Source of the DNA: Candidatus Nitrotoga sp. SPKER
GTDB lineage: Bacteria; Pseudomonadota; Gammaproteobacteria; Burkholderiales; Gallionellaceae
DNA: 64,000 nucleotides
Direction of reading: 5' to 3'
Assembly: GCA_003402285.1 (NCBI GenBank)
Contig: QFXG01000001.1
Span: 124,001-188,000, forward strand
Made by a program: the position numbers and the translations under genes. The notes beneath the pieces were generated by a model. It worked only from the letters and a program-made list of their open reading frames with translations, ran no database searches and was not told the DNA's origin. This document shows positions 53,353-62,856 of the stretch, in pieces (position 1 is the first letter of the stretch; every line of letters starts with the position of its first letter).

Positions 53353-55266
53353 TTACCCCCCTAAGCTTAACAAAGTATCAAACAAAGTTTCGGCAATTTG
53401 AATCGCTTTCCCCGCAGCTTGATAGGCACGCTGATAACGAATCAAGTTTGCTGCCTCTTCATCCAGATTTACTCCAGATACGGATTGTTGTGTTTGAATA
53501 AGCTGATTAACCATACTGGTTTGCGCCAGACTGATTGTTCCCAGTTCGCGTGTTTTATTACCTACTTGACTGACCAATTGCGCATAAGCGCCCTGATAAG
53601 AAGCAGTCCCGCCTGCAACTGTATTTTGAGTTTGTAAGCTCGCCAGTAGCAATGCATTACGGTTATCTGTTGCAGCATTGGTATTATTTGCCACCGTAAA
53701 GGTATCCCCCGCAACAGGAGCACCGGTGATCTGCATGGTCCATCCGTTATAGCTGACGTCTGAACCAGCAGTGTAAGCCACGCCCGCAACCGGAGAACCC
53801 GGTATCCCTACGCCTGTCACAGTGAATGTAGTCGGTGGGCTATCAAAAACAATACTGACTGGCTGCTGCAAGTTGGCATTGGTAGGCAATGTCGTATTCA
53901 CCGTGCCCGCACTAATGCGCCCGGTTCCAATATTAGCCAGTGATGCATTAGTACGAATTGGCATCGATGCTGCAATCTTGGCAGGATCACTGATAGCAAC
54001 AGCAATGTCACGTGCTCCATTTACGGTCGGGCGTATCGTATAACTATCACCCGTGATTGCGCCCACAGTGGTAGCGATCGTAAGACCATCCACTGTTTGT
54101 GGCAAAGTAGCAAAAACAGTAACCGAATTATCAGAAAGGCGAGTCAGCGTATAAGCAGTTCCTCCGTTAAACTGCAACGAATAATCGCTGCCGGTCAACG
54201 CTGAAGGGCTAACAACGCTGGCGTTAACAGTGGCACTACCTGTATTTGCTGCACTTGTATTAACTACAGGCACAGGCTGGGTAAAGAAATTACCACCAAG
54301 AGTACCATTCAGATCTTGTCCAAGTTTATGCTGTTGATTAAACGTATCTGCCAATACCATGGCCACTCGGCCCAAAGCATTTTGTTCGACATCTAGCGAC
54401 TCGCTGCGGAAAGCCAGAAGCCCCCCCAGATTGCCACCCTGAAGACTATTTTGCTGCAAACGAATCACGCTCGCACCTGAACGATACGCCACCTCAAGTC
54501 TCGAAGGATCACTAAGCGCTTGAACTGCCTGTAATGTATTAACCTGCTCTCCCACCACTAGCGATTGGCCGGCACCAATAAATACATTAAGGCTACCGTC
54601 ACCTTGCTTAACTACACTTACCTTTATTTCCTGATTTAACTGCGAGATGAGTTGATCACGCTGATCTAGCAAATCATTAGGCGCCTGCCCATTAAATGCC
54701 GCTTGTGCCAGCACAATATTCTTGTTCATCGATGCAATTTGCTGCGCATAACTATTAATGGCCGTTACACTGCTGGTAATCTGACCATTGATACTGTTAT
54801 TAATGTCACTCATACGCTGATTTAACGACTGAAACCTTGACACAAGAGACTGGGCGCTTCCCAACATAGATTGCCTCGCCGCTTGTGACTCCGGCGAACT
54901 GGCAACATCATTTACCGCACTGAAAAATTCCTGTAATGCAGGCGATAGACCCGCATCGGGATCAGCCAGCATATTATTGATTTGCCCAATCTGATTGGCA
55001 TAGGTTTCCAATTGACTGGCCTGAGCCTGACCTTGCATAACCTGGTTAGACAGAAATTCGTTATATATTCGTTTGACGCTACTGACATTTACGCCCTGGC
55101 CAATAAATCCTGCGCCACTCGCTTGGGCTAAGCGTGAACCTAGCAAGACCTCCTGCCGATTAAAACCAGGGGTATTCACATTGGCAATATTGTGTTCAGT
55201 TGTCAACAACCCAATTTGGGCTGCATTTAATGCGCTGACCCCACTCCCGAAAATACCGATTGCCAT
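53353..55266 (-). CDS. flgK: Flagellar hook-filament junction protein FlgK (HAP1)
   Basis: 637 residues from 55266 (MAIGIFGSGVSALNAAQ), the canonical N terminus; five upstream residues are unlikely. The N-terminal rod-like motif NIANVNTPGFNRQEV is clear, with coiled ends and a beta-rich middle (about 340-560) containing two GDSYT/GDTFT-type repeats. The C terminus ends in IQIAETLFDTLLSLGG. It forms the hook-filament junction with FlgL. Confidence 0.94.
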   Translation of the reverse strand: MAIGIFGSGVSALNAAQIGLLTTEHNIANVNTPGFNRQEVLLGSRLAQASGAGFIGQGVNVSSVKRIYNEFLSNQVMQGQAQASQLETYANQIGQINNMLADPDAGLSPALQEFFSAVNDVASSPESQAARQSMLGSAQSLVSRFQSLNQRMSDINNSINGQITSSVTAINSYAQQIASMNKNIVLAQAAFNGQAPNDLLDQRDQLISQLNQEIKVSVVKQGDGSLNVFIGAGQSLVVGEQVNTLQAVQALSDPSRLEVAYRSGASVIRLQQNSLQGGNLGGLLAFRSESLDVEQNALGRVAMVLADTFNQQHKLGQDLNGTLGGNFFTQPVPVVNTSAANTGSATVNASVVSPSALTGSDYSLQFNGGTAYTLTRLSDNSVTVFATLPQTVDGLTIATTVGAITGDSYTIRPTVNGARDIAVAISDPAKIAASMPIRTNASLANIGTGRISAGTVNTTLPTNANLQQPVSIVFDSPPTTFTVTGVGIPGSPVAGVAYTAGSDVSYNGWTMQITGAPVAGDTFTVANNTNAATDNRNALLLASLQTQNTVAGGTASYQGAYAQLVSQVGNKTRELGTISLAQTSMVNQLIQTQQSVSGVNLDEEAANLIRYQRAYQAAGKAIQIAETLFDTLLSLGG

Positions 55267-55424
55267 ATAATTCCTTGCCACACTTTACGTGTTTAAATTT
55301 ATCGTATGCATTCAATCCAGCATGAAAAGTTATACATAACCACTATTTCTTACTAACCTGGATATTTACATAACGTTTTACAAATTATCGGCATCCCAAA
55401 AAATTTCTTTAATTAAGCACGTTA

Positions 55425-56336
55425 TTAACTGATTGTATTAATCCGATTCATGACTTTCACCAGCTTATCCGCATAATCAGGATCAGTCGCATAGCCCGCT
55501 CGCTGTACTGCATGAGCTAGCTCGGAAGTTCCTTGCCCTGACTGCAACACTTGGGCATAGCGTGGATTGTCTCTTAATAGATGTGCATAATCACTGAATG
55601 CTTCGGTATAAGATGAATAAGCACGAAATTTTTCTACCTGCTTGCTTGCTATTCCATTGTGATACTCGGTAGTAACCACTTCTGCTACTTTCCCATTCCA
55701 GTTACCACTAGCCTTAATACCAAACAGGTTGAAACTGGTGCTGCCATCAGGCAGACGTATTTCCCGTCGGCCCCAGCCACTTTCCAGCGCAGCCTGCCCC
55801 ATTACCAGATGCGTCGGTACACCGGTCTCCTGGCTCGCTTGCACGGCGTGAGGTGTCATGCGACGCACAAAATCTTGCTGAAGCGGGGTGGGCTGGGAGG
55901 GACTGTTTTTTATCCCATTCGTAAAGTTGTCGCTATACGGCAGAGGTATCGCACTAGCAGTGCGCACTGGCGGAGTCAATGCAGATTCTGTTGGTGTCTG
56001 AATAACATCAGTACTGGTTGACCGACTCAATTGCTTAATCATAATTTCAGCTAGACCAACCCCTCGGCTGGACATGCTCTGCACCAATTGCTGATCCAGC
56101 ATTCCGGTAAACATTTTTGTTTGTTCGCTATCAAACATGCCGTCTTGCGGTGTGGCATCACGCATGGATTTCAGCATCATATTCATAAATACTGTTTCAA
56201 ACTGTTGCGCAACCAGTTTTAGTGCCTGATCGGGCGATTGTTTAGCCTGCATACGCAGTTTATCCAAACTTTGCGTACTCACCGCCAAGCTGCCAGATAC
56301 GTCGGTACTACCGGAAATGTTGCCTGAATTAATCAT
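55425..56336 (-). CDS. flgJ: Flagellar rod assembly protein / muramidase FlgJ
   Basis: 303 residues in two parts: an N-terminal rod-cap domain (about 35-115, FETVFMNMMLKSMRDATPQDG) and a C-terminal glucosaminidase domain (about 150-300, GQAALESGWGRREI, catalytic Glu in ALESGWG). It cuts peptidoglycan so the rod can pass. The two-domain form is typical of beta- and gammaproteobacteria. Confidence 0.94.
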   Translation of the reverse strand: MINSGNISGSTDVSGSLAVSTQSLDKLRMQAKQSPDQALKLVAQQFETVFMNMMLKSMRDATPQDGMFDSEQTKMFTGMLDQQLVQSMSSRGVGLAEIMIKQLSRSTSTDVIQTPTESALTPPVRTASAIPLPYSDNFTNGIKNSPSQPTPLQQDFVRRMTPHAVQASQETGVPTHLVMGQAALESGWGRREIRLPDGSTSFNLFGIKASGNWNGKVAEVVTTEYHNGIASKQVEKFRAYSSYTEAFSDYAHLLRDNPRYAQVLQSGQGTSELAHAVQRAGYATDPDYADKLVKVMNRINTIS

Positions 56337-56426
56337 TATCTGTATTTCAATGAATCTAAAGTTCTACATAAGATAGATAGTTGATACAACACAAGAGGAT
56401 GTTCTTAATGTTTATAGAGATATTCA

Positions 56427-57551
56427 TTAAATTATTTCAAGCTCAGCATGCAATGCCCCGGCAGACTTCATTGCCTGCAATATAGCGAGCAGATCTTGCG
56501 GAGTTGCACCTATCGAATTTAGCGCCTTGACCACTTCGTCCAACGACACCCCTTTATTCAACATGACCAATCCTCCCTTATCGGACTGAATATCGATTGT
56601 AGACTTAGCGACTTGCACTGTTTTGCCTTGGGAGAGAGGGTTGGGTTGACTCACCGCGATATCAGTATTAATCACCACCGTCAGGTTGCCGTGTGAGATC
56701 GCGCAATTATCTAAAGTCACGATCTGATTCATTACGACCGAACCGGTACGTGCATTCAATATTACGCGCGCCCCAGCCTGCGCGGGGTCAACCTGTAAAT
56801 TTTCGACCTGCGAAACGAAAGCCACACGCGCGCTACCGGTTGGTGCGCGCACCTGGATAGTGCGGCCATCCAATGCAGCAGCAATTTCCGTAGACGGCGA
56901 GAGTGCAGAATTAATTGTAGCGGCAAGACGTGTTGCAGTAGTGAAATCCATAGCGTTTAATTCCAGATGGATGAAATCACCCTGCCCCAATACTGTCGGC
57001 ACAGCTCGCTCCACTGTTGCCCCACCGGGAATACGCCCGACACTCAAATGATTGACCTGCACCTTGGCATTACCGGCTGCAGCCCCCACACCGCCAACCA
57101 GCAAATTACCCTGTGACATGGCGTACACTTGACCATCTGCACCTTTGAGTGGTGTCATTAAAAGTGTTCCTCCGCGCAGGCTTTTTGCATTACCCATTGA
57201 AGAAACTGTGACGTCTATAGCCTGCCCAGGACGCGCGAATGGTGGAAGCATTGCCGTCACCATTACTGCCGCCACATTTTTTAATTGTAAGGTGATATTA
57301 GGTGGCAGACTTACTCCCATTTGCGTCAACATACTGATCACACTTTGAACGGTAAATGGTGTTTGCGTGGTCAAATCGCCGCTGTTATCCAGACCAGCAA
57401 CCAAGCCATAACCAAGCAACTGGTTTTCTCGCACACCCTGAATACTGGCGAGATCCTTGATACGCTCAGCGTATGAGACAGTAGGCGTAGCAGCTAACAG
57501 AAACAGTAATATTATTTTGGCAATTCTGATAATAATTTGTAAATTATCCAT
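56427..57551 (-). CDS. flgI: Flagellar P-ring protein FlgI
   Basis: 374 residues with a Sec signal peptide, cleavage likely after SYA (28). RIKDLASIQGVRENQLLGYG is the conserved start of the mature protein. FlgI forms the P ring in the peptidoglycan layer. No flgA chaperone gene is present in this window. Between flgH and flgJ. Confidence 0.95.
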   Translation of the reverse strand: MDNLQIIIRIAKIILLFLLAATPTVSYAERIKDLASIQGVRENQLLGYGLVAGLDNSGDLTTQTPFTVQSVISMLTQMGVSLPPNITLQLKNVAAVMVTAMLPPFARPGQAIDVTVSSMGNAKSLRGGTLLMTPLKGADGQVYAMSQGNLLVGGVGAAAGNAKVQVNHLSVGRIPGGATVERAVPTVLGQGDFIHLELNAMDFTTATRLAATINSALSPSTEIAAALDGRTIQVRAPTGSARVAFVSQVENLQVDPAQAGARVILNARTGSVVMNQIVTLDNCAISHGNLTVVINTDIAVSQPNPLSQGKTVQVAKSTIDIQSDKGGLVMLNKGVSLDEVVKALNSIGATPQDLLAILQAMKSAGALHAELEII

Positions 57552-57565
57552 GGCATTAGCCCTTC

Positions 57566-58252
57566 TCAGAACGGCAATACAGATAAAAAGGCGCGTCCCA
57601 GCATGCTCATGATTACAGCCATATCAATATGATTGGCACCTTTGTATTCAATGTGTGCATCCGCCACTTGTGTGGATTGCACGGTATTGCTGCCAGTTAT
57701 GGTGTACGGATTGACTACACCGGAAAATCGAATATATTCATTCGCTTGATTGATCGCGACCTGCTTCTCACCACTGACTAATAAGTTGCCGTTTGTTAAC
57801 ACCTCAACCACAGTCACTGTGACGGTTCCAATAAAAGTATTGTCACCCGCATTATTACTTTTGTCAGCCAAACTACCGCTTGAACTGCTGGCAAGCCCTA
57901 TACCATGCATCGTTAAATTGGCACCTGGAATTTGCGTGATACTCGGCGTTTGTACAGACATACTTCCTTTATGTTCTGCGCCGCTAGTCGATTTCCCGGC
58001 AGCTGAAGTCGTTTCTGAAATGATAATTGTGAGAATATCGCCCACGTTACGCGCGCGTTTTCCTTCATACAGTGGTCGCTCATTCAGCCCGGCCTGAAAG
58101 ATGGAACCGTTATCGACCTCTGCTTTTTTATCGGGCGCACGTGCTGTCATCGGCTGATGGATATTGGTTGAAGGAGTATGCGCACACCCCCCAAGCATCA
58201 ACATCACGCTACACATAATCCAGCTAGACAAATTCCACATGGCGCGTTTCAC
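57566..58252 (-). CDS. flgH: Flagellar L-ring lipoprotein FlgH
   Basis: 228 residues. The lipobox LGGC gives C23 as the lipidated residue. Mature sequence motifs: ARNVGDILTIIISETTSAAGKS and VTVTVVEVLTNGNLLVSGEKQ. It forms the outer-membrane L ring. Starts five bases after flgG. Confidence 0.95.
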   Translation of the reverse strand: MKRAMWNLSSWIMCSVMLMLGGCAHTPSTNIHQPMTARAPDKKAEVDNGSIFQAGLNERPLYEGKRARNVGDILTIIISETTSAAGKSTSGAEHKGSMSVQTPSITQIPGANLTMHGIGLASSSSGSLADKSNNAGDNTFIGTVTVTVVEVLTNGNLLVSGEKQVAINQANEYIRFSGVVNPYTITGSNTVQSTQVADAHIEYKGANHIDMAVIMSMLGRAFLSVLPF

Positions 58253-58257
58253 TCCAC

Positions 58258-59040
58258 TTACATCTGCGATAATTTTTGCAACATTTGATCGGAAACTGTG
58301 ATTGCCTTGGAGTTAATTTCATAAGCACGCTGCGTCTGTATCATATTAACCAGCTCCTCCACTACGTTCACATTAGAGGTTTCCACATAGCCCTGATTCA
58401 GAAGTCCAGCGCCATTAGTGCCCGGCACATTAGTGTTGGGTGTTCCAGACGATGCAGTTTCTACATACAAATTTTCTCCTTGGCTTTGCAGGCCAACTGG
58501 ATTAATAAACACAGCCAATTGCATGCTGCCGATCTGCACGGGCGCCGCGACTCCGGCCTGCGTCACCGACACTGTGCCGTCGCGAGCTATAGTAACGTTG
58601 GTGGCATTAACAGGGATCGTTAGAGCAGGTTGCACTACAAAGCCGCTCGCCGTCACTAGCTGCCCTTGACTGTCAGTCTGAAATGATCCACTTCGTGTAT
58701 AAGCTGTTGTACCATCTGGCATGAGTACCTGAAAAAATCCCGCGCCCTGTATTGCTACGTCAAACTGGTTACTGGTTTGTTGCAGATTACCTTGAGTTTG
58801 AATACGCTCTGAGGCAGTCGGACGCACACCAGTACCGATCTGCAAACCAGATGGAATCTGGGTCTGCTGCGAAGATTGCGCACCAGGCTGACGTATAGTC
58901 TGGTACAGCAAATCCTCGAACACCGCACGTGAACGTTTAAAACCGGTGGTGCTAACGTTCGCAAGGTTGTTAGCAATTACGTCCATTTGGGTTTGCTGCG
59001 CTTCCAGTCCCGTTTTAGAAATCCATAAAGAACGTATCAT
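58258..59040 (-). CDS. flgG: Flagellar distal rod protein FlgG
   Basis: 260 residues from ATG 59040, which has AAGGATAGTGACC before it; an upstream GTG at 59046 is not used. [20 protein letters not shown] and [21 protein letters not shown] are the FlgG signatures. The C terminus ends with the conserved rod helix ([15 protein letters not shown]). Confidence 0.95.
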   Translation of the reverse strand: MIRSLWISKTGLEAQQTQMDVIANNLANVSTTGFKRSRAVFEDLLYQTIRQPGAQSSQQTQIPSGLQIGTGVRPTASERIQTQGNLQQTSNQFDVAIQGAGFFQVLMPDGTTAYTRSGSFQTDSQGQLVTASGFVVQPALTIPVNATNVTIARDGTVSVTQAGVAAPVQIGSMQLAVFINPVGLQSQGENLYVETASSGTPNTNVPGTNGAGLLNQGYVETSNVNVVEELVNMIQTQRAYEINSKAITVSDQMLQKLSQM

Positions 59041-59089
59041 GGTCACTATCCTTTCAAAATTTATAGAAGCGCGATTAGTCGCGCCGAAA

Positions 59090-59833
59090 TCAAGCGTTCA
59101 TGCTGAATATTTGGCTAGCCTGTTTGGCGTTGCTGTCAGCGGTCTGCAGCATCTTCATCTGCATCTCGAACTGCCGTGCCAGCGTAATCATATTTACCAT
59201 TACTTCTACCGCATTCACATTGCTACTTTCCAAATTACCGGGAGCGACTGTCACCGCTATATCAGCCACAGCAGGCTTACCATCCTGGGTACGAAACAAA
59301 CCATCGTCACCGCGCACCATCTGCGCTTCTGCCGGATTTACTAATTTGATCCGCCCAACCACCACAACCTGATTAGGAGGCATCCCAGTCGGCACGGTAG
59401 AGATCGTGCCATCTTTGGCAACGGTCACTTCGGTATTAGGCGGAATCGTAATCGAACCAACGTCACCTGCCACATTCAAGCCGGTACGGGTCTGCAGAAG
59501 ACCTTCGGGGGTAACGTGGAAACTGCCATTACGGGTATACGCCTCACTGCCGTTTTCCAATTGCACGGCAATCCAGCCTTTACCCAGCACCGCCATATCC
59601 AGATTGCGCCCGGTTGACTGCATGACTCCTGGTGAAAAATCGGTACCAGCCGTGGAATCCACTACAAAAGCACGCGTCGGCAAACCATCGCCAACCAGCG
59701 GCACTGCACGAAATGCACTAATGGCGGCACGATAACCAGGCGTGTTAACGTTAGATAAATTGTGCCCCACCGTCGCTTGCTGTTGCATCGTGTGCGATGC
59801 CCCACTCATGGCAGTATAAATAAGCCTATCCAT
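59090..59833 (-). CDS. flgF: Flagellar proximal rod protein FlgF
   Basis: 247 residues. [20 protein letters not shown] and [18 protein letters not shown] mark FlgF. Rod-type N- and C-terminal helices with a beta middle. Between flgE and flgG; 36 bases from flgE. Confidence 0.95.
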   Translation of the reverse strand: MDRLIYTAMSGASHTMQQQATVGHNLSNVNTPGYRAAISAFRAVPLVGDGLPTRAFVVDSTAGTDFSPGVMQSTGRNLDMAVLGKGWIAVQLENGSEAYTRNGSFHVTPEGLLQTRTGLNVAGDVGSITIPPNTEVTVAKDGTISTVPTGMPPNQVVVVGRIKLVNPAEAQMVRGDDGLFRTQDGKPAVADIAVTVAPGNLESSNVNAVEVMVNMITLARQFEMQMKMLQTADSNAKQASQIFSMNA

Positions 59834-59869
59834 CTTTTTTCCTCAGTTAACCAGCCGTTAGCTAACTAT

Positions 59870-61132
59870 TTAGCGCAGATTGGTAATGGTTTGCATCATT
59901 GCATCCTCAGTCTTGATAGTTTGCGCATTAGCCTGATATACGCGCTGCGCCATAATCATATTCACCAGCTCGGCGGTCAAATCCACGTTGGAGTCTTCGA
60001 CAGCGCTTGATTGCACCACACCTAAACTTGAGGTGCCCGGCGTACCTATCAATGCTGAACCCGAGCTTGCGGAAGCAATCCATTCATTGTTGCCCACAGG
60101 CTGCAAGCCCTGCGGATTGGCAAAATTAGCGAGCAAAATTTGCCCCAATGCCTTGGATTGGCCGTTGGTATAACGACCCACAATCGTACCGTCCGCACTT
60201 GTGTTAAAACCACTCAACTGTCCGGATGTATAGCCATTCTGGGTCAGTTGATTCACTGCAAATGCCGAACCGAATTGAGTAGAAGAAAGAAAATTAAACG
60301 TCAAAGGTTGAGGAGTAGTCGAACCTGTTGCATAAACAATACCCGGTAGTATGTTTACAATGCCTGTCGCTGGGGTAATCAGCGCACCGGTCGTGTTAAA
60401 AGTTAAAGTAGGAGATGCCCCTAGCAAAGTATTTGTTGCAGTTGCAGGGGTTCCATCCAGACCTAAACCATCCACGGTCATATGAACATCCCAAGTATTG
60501 ACAGTCGCATTCTTCACAAAATACGTAGTTGCAATATGGCTATTGCCTAAACTGTCATATAGCGTCAAGGCGGTAGAGCTATTATATGAAGTTGAATCAA
60601 TCGGGCTAAAAATTGCCGTAGTAGGCACTGTCATACGCGAATCCAAATTTACACCAACCGAAGACGTAGAACTCGGCAGAGGCGTAATGGACTGCGTAGA
60701 GACTTGCAATGGCACTGCACTGCCCAGCGAAATAGCTCCCGTCACCGGATTAGCGACAAAGCCGGTTAATTTATGACCTTGTGCACTTACTATAAAACCG
60801 TTTTTGTCCAATTGAAATTGGCCATTCCGGCTGTATGATATTGCGCCATTATTGTCCAGTTGATAAAACCCTTGGCCGCTAATCGCTATATCCAGCGGGT
60901 TGTTGGTTGTGCTGATATTCCCTTGCCCAAATTGCTGGGCCACAGTTGAAATTTTAGTGCCAATCCCTGCTGCCACGCCACCGGAGCCGCCCAAAGTGCT
61001 GGCATACACATCCGCAAATTGCGCTTGTGATTGTTTAAAACCAACAGTACTCGCGTTAGCAACGTTATTACCGATTACGCTGAGATTCTGGGCCGCAGCA
61101 TTTAATCCACTTAATCCTTGTTGAAATCCCAT
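59870..61132 (-). CDS. flgE: Flagellar hook protein FlgE
   Basis: 420 residues starting MGFQQGLSGLNAAAQNLSVI, with VANASTVGFKQSQAQFADVY and a long serine/threonine-rich middle that forms the hook's outer domains. The C terminus is SNVDLTAELVNMIMAQRVYQ. AAGGAGAGTGTC precedes the ATG. Subunits build the hook joint. Confidence 0.95.
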   Translation of the reverse strand: MGFQQGLSGLNAAAQNLSVIGNNVANASTVGFKQSQAQFADVYASTLGGSGGVAAGIGTKISTVAQQFGQGNISTTNNPLDIAISGQGFYQLDNNGAISYSRNGQFQLDKNGFIVSAQGHKLTGFVANPVTGAISLGSAVPLQVSTQSITPLPSSTSSVGVNLDSRMTVPTTAIFSPIDSTSYNSSTALTLYDSLGNSHIATTYFVKNATVNTWDVHMTVDGLGLDGTPATATNTLLGASPTLTFNTTGALITPATGIVNILPGIVYATGSTTPQPLTFNFLSSTQFGSAFAVNQLTQNGYTSGQLSGFNTSADGTIVGRYTNGQSKALGQILLANFANPQGLQPVGNNEWIASASSGSALIGTPGTSSLGVVQSSAVEDSNVDLTAELVNMIMAQRVYQANAQTIKTEDAMMQTITNLR

Positions 61133-61148
61133 GACACTCTCCTTGATA

Positions 61149-61832
61149 TTAGATAATTTGCTTTACTGCAGACATCGCAACGCTACCAGCCGACCCCACA
61201 TCCAGAGTAGCTCCATTTATTCCTGGGGTTACAGCATTGACCATGCCAAAGGTCAATGCATTCGCATCAATCTTATTGCCAGCCAGCATTGCTTCCACCG
61301 AAAATTTATACGTTCCATTTGCAGCAACTGTACCCGCGTCTGTCTGACCATCCCATACCAGTGGTGTCACACCCGCCTTCTGTGGACCCATTTGCAATGT
61401 GCTTACCGTGTTACCCGCAGCATCCTTTATCAGCACTTTTACGCTGTCGGCAGGCTGCGTCAATTCAATTCCACCAATCGCCTTGCCATCTTTCAGAGTG
61501 ATCGCCGAACCGGAAATCAAAACCCCATGTCCTATCATGCTGGTCGCTGATAACGACTGCCCCAAGGACATACTGTCGCTTAATGCCTGCAAAGTGGCAT
61601 TAAGCTTGTCAATGCCGCTTACCGTACTAAGCTGCGCCATTTGCGATGTCACCTGCGCGTTATCCATCGGATTCAGCGGATCCTGATTTTTCATTTGGGT
61701 AACTAATAGCTTCAAAAATCGATCTTCTGTTGTAGCAACGCTGCCTTCAGTACTCGATGCAGCATTTCTCTTTGCATTAAGCGAAGAAATAAGTGCGGCA
61801 GCGGAGCCGGTATCTTGAGTTGCGCTAATCAT
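61149..61832 (-). CDS. flgD: Hook assembly scaffold FlgD
   Basis: 227 residues. The N-terminal FLKLLVTQMKNQDPLNPMDN motif and DAQVTSQMAQLSTV-like segment are typical of FlgD. The C-terminal FlgD Ig-like and Tudor-like domains cover about 90-220 (WDGQTDAGTVAANGTYKFSV). It caps the growing hook. Confidence 0.94.
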   Translation of the reverse strand: MISATQDTGSAAALISSLNAKRNAASSTEGSVATTEDRFLKLLVTQMKNQDPLNPMDNAQVTSQMAQLSTVSGIDKLNATLQALSDSMSLGQSLSATSMIGHGVLISGSAITLKDGKAIGGIELTQPADSVKVLIKDAAGNTVSTLQMGPQKAGVTPLVWDGQTDAGTVAANGTYKFSVEAMLAGNKIDANALTFGMVNAVTPGINGATLDVGSAGSVAMSAVKQII

Positions 61833-61846
61833 GGTTTATCCTTTCG

Positions 61847-62251
61847 TTACTGACCTATGGTCAGCGTTTTGAGCAACAAACTCTTGGAAGTATTCATCAC
61901 CTCCACATTATTTTGATAGGAACGTGAAGACGAAATCATGTTCACCATCTCATCCACCACATTCACATTGGGCAGCGTGACATAACCCTGCGCGTTGGCC
62001 ATAGGATGTTTGGGGTCATAAAGCATTTTCATCGGTGAAGCATCTTCCACCACTCCCGATACTTTTACTCCGGCCCCCCCTCCATCCCCCATCGGTGTGG
62101 CGCTAAACATCACCTGCTTGGCACGATAAGGCTGGCCATTGGCGCTGGTCGTACTGTCGGCGTTGGCCAGATTGCTTGCCACCACATTCAGACGCTGCGA
62201 CTGCGCTGTCATGGCAGAACCAGAAATGTTAAAAATATTAAATAACGACAT
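61847..62251 (-). CDS. flgC: Flagellar proximal rod protein FlgC
   Basis: 134 residues. [20 protein letters not shown] and [20 protein letters not shown] are characteristic. The C-terminal helix ends in [16 protein letters not shown]. Between flgB (five bases apart) and flgD. Confidence 0.95.
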   Translation of the reverse strand: MSLFNIFNISGSAMTAQSQRLNVVASNLANADSTTSANGQPYRAKQVMFSATPMGDGGGAGVKVSGVVEDASPMKMLYDPKHPMANAQGYVTLPNVNVVDEMVNMISSSRSYQNNVEVMNTSKSLLLKTLTIGQ

Positions 62252-62256
62252 AATGG

Positions 62257-62661
62257 TTATCCTTGTAATGCGCTCAATACACTTTTGATTTGGTTGTCCA
62301 CAAATTTCACACTGGCTTCATAGCGCAAAGCATTGTCAGCAAACTGCGCACGCTCAACATCCATATCCACCGTGTTGCCGTCTGCGCTAGGTTGCACTAC
62401 ATTACGAAACATTACAGGTGTTCCCATTACGTTTTCACCTGAACTGCTATTTAAATGATGAGGCACGGTACTTGTCATCTGTAACTTCGCTGTATTACCT
62501 GAAATTGCACCTTGCAACGTCTTGGCGAAATCAATATCTTTTGCCTTGTAGTTGGGTGTATCGACATTAGCAATATTCGAAGCAAGAAGCTCCTGACGCG
62601 CCGCACGCAGGTTCAGTACGGTTCGATTAAACTGTAATGCATTGTCAATTTTGCTGACCAT
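62257..62661 (-). CDS. flgB: Flagellar proximal rod protein FlgB
   Basis: 134 residues from ATG 62661 ([15 protein letters not shown]), preceded by AGTGAAGGATATAAG; an upstream frame from 62703 has no site. [20 protein letters not shown] and the C-terminal [15 protein letters not shown] are the family marks. First gene of the flgBCDEFGHIJKL series. No flgA, flgM or flgN is visible beside it. Confidence 0.95.
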   Translation of the reverse strand: MVSKIDNALQFNRTVLNLRAARQELLASNIANVDTPNYKAKDIDFAKTLQGAISGNTAKLQMTSTVPHHLNSSSGENVMGTPVMFRNVVQPSADGNTVDMDVERAQFADNALRYEASVKFVDNQIKSVLSALQG

Positions 62662-62792
62662 TTTGCTTATATCCTTCACTTTTTTACTTTTTCCATGACA
62701 CACATGCTAAACAACAATACGCTATGACTATTTAACGAATAAGCGTAGAAAACCGTCTTAATTTCCGCGTTATAAATGCAAAATAAATAACA

Positions 62793-62814
62793 AGCCCATC
62801 CCAAGGAGCGGGCT
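62793..62814. repeat. Short inverted repeat between flgB and the MFS gene
   Basis: AGCCC (62793-62797) and GGGCT (62810-62814) with a 12-base loop. A weak stem in the divergent region between flgB and the transporter gene; its role is unclear. Confidence 0.25.
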
Positions 62815-62856
62815 CTTATGATAAGTAAAAGCGATTAAAAAAGAGGCAACGACACA

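Noticed and set aside
55282-55330. TACGATAA upstream of flgK as a sigma-28 -10
   Set aside because: No matching -35 at the right distance; flgK is probably cotranscribed or driven by another site.
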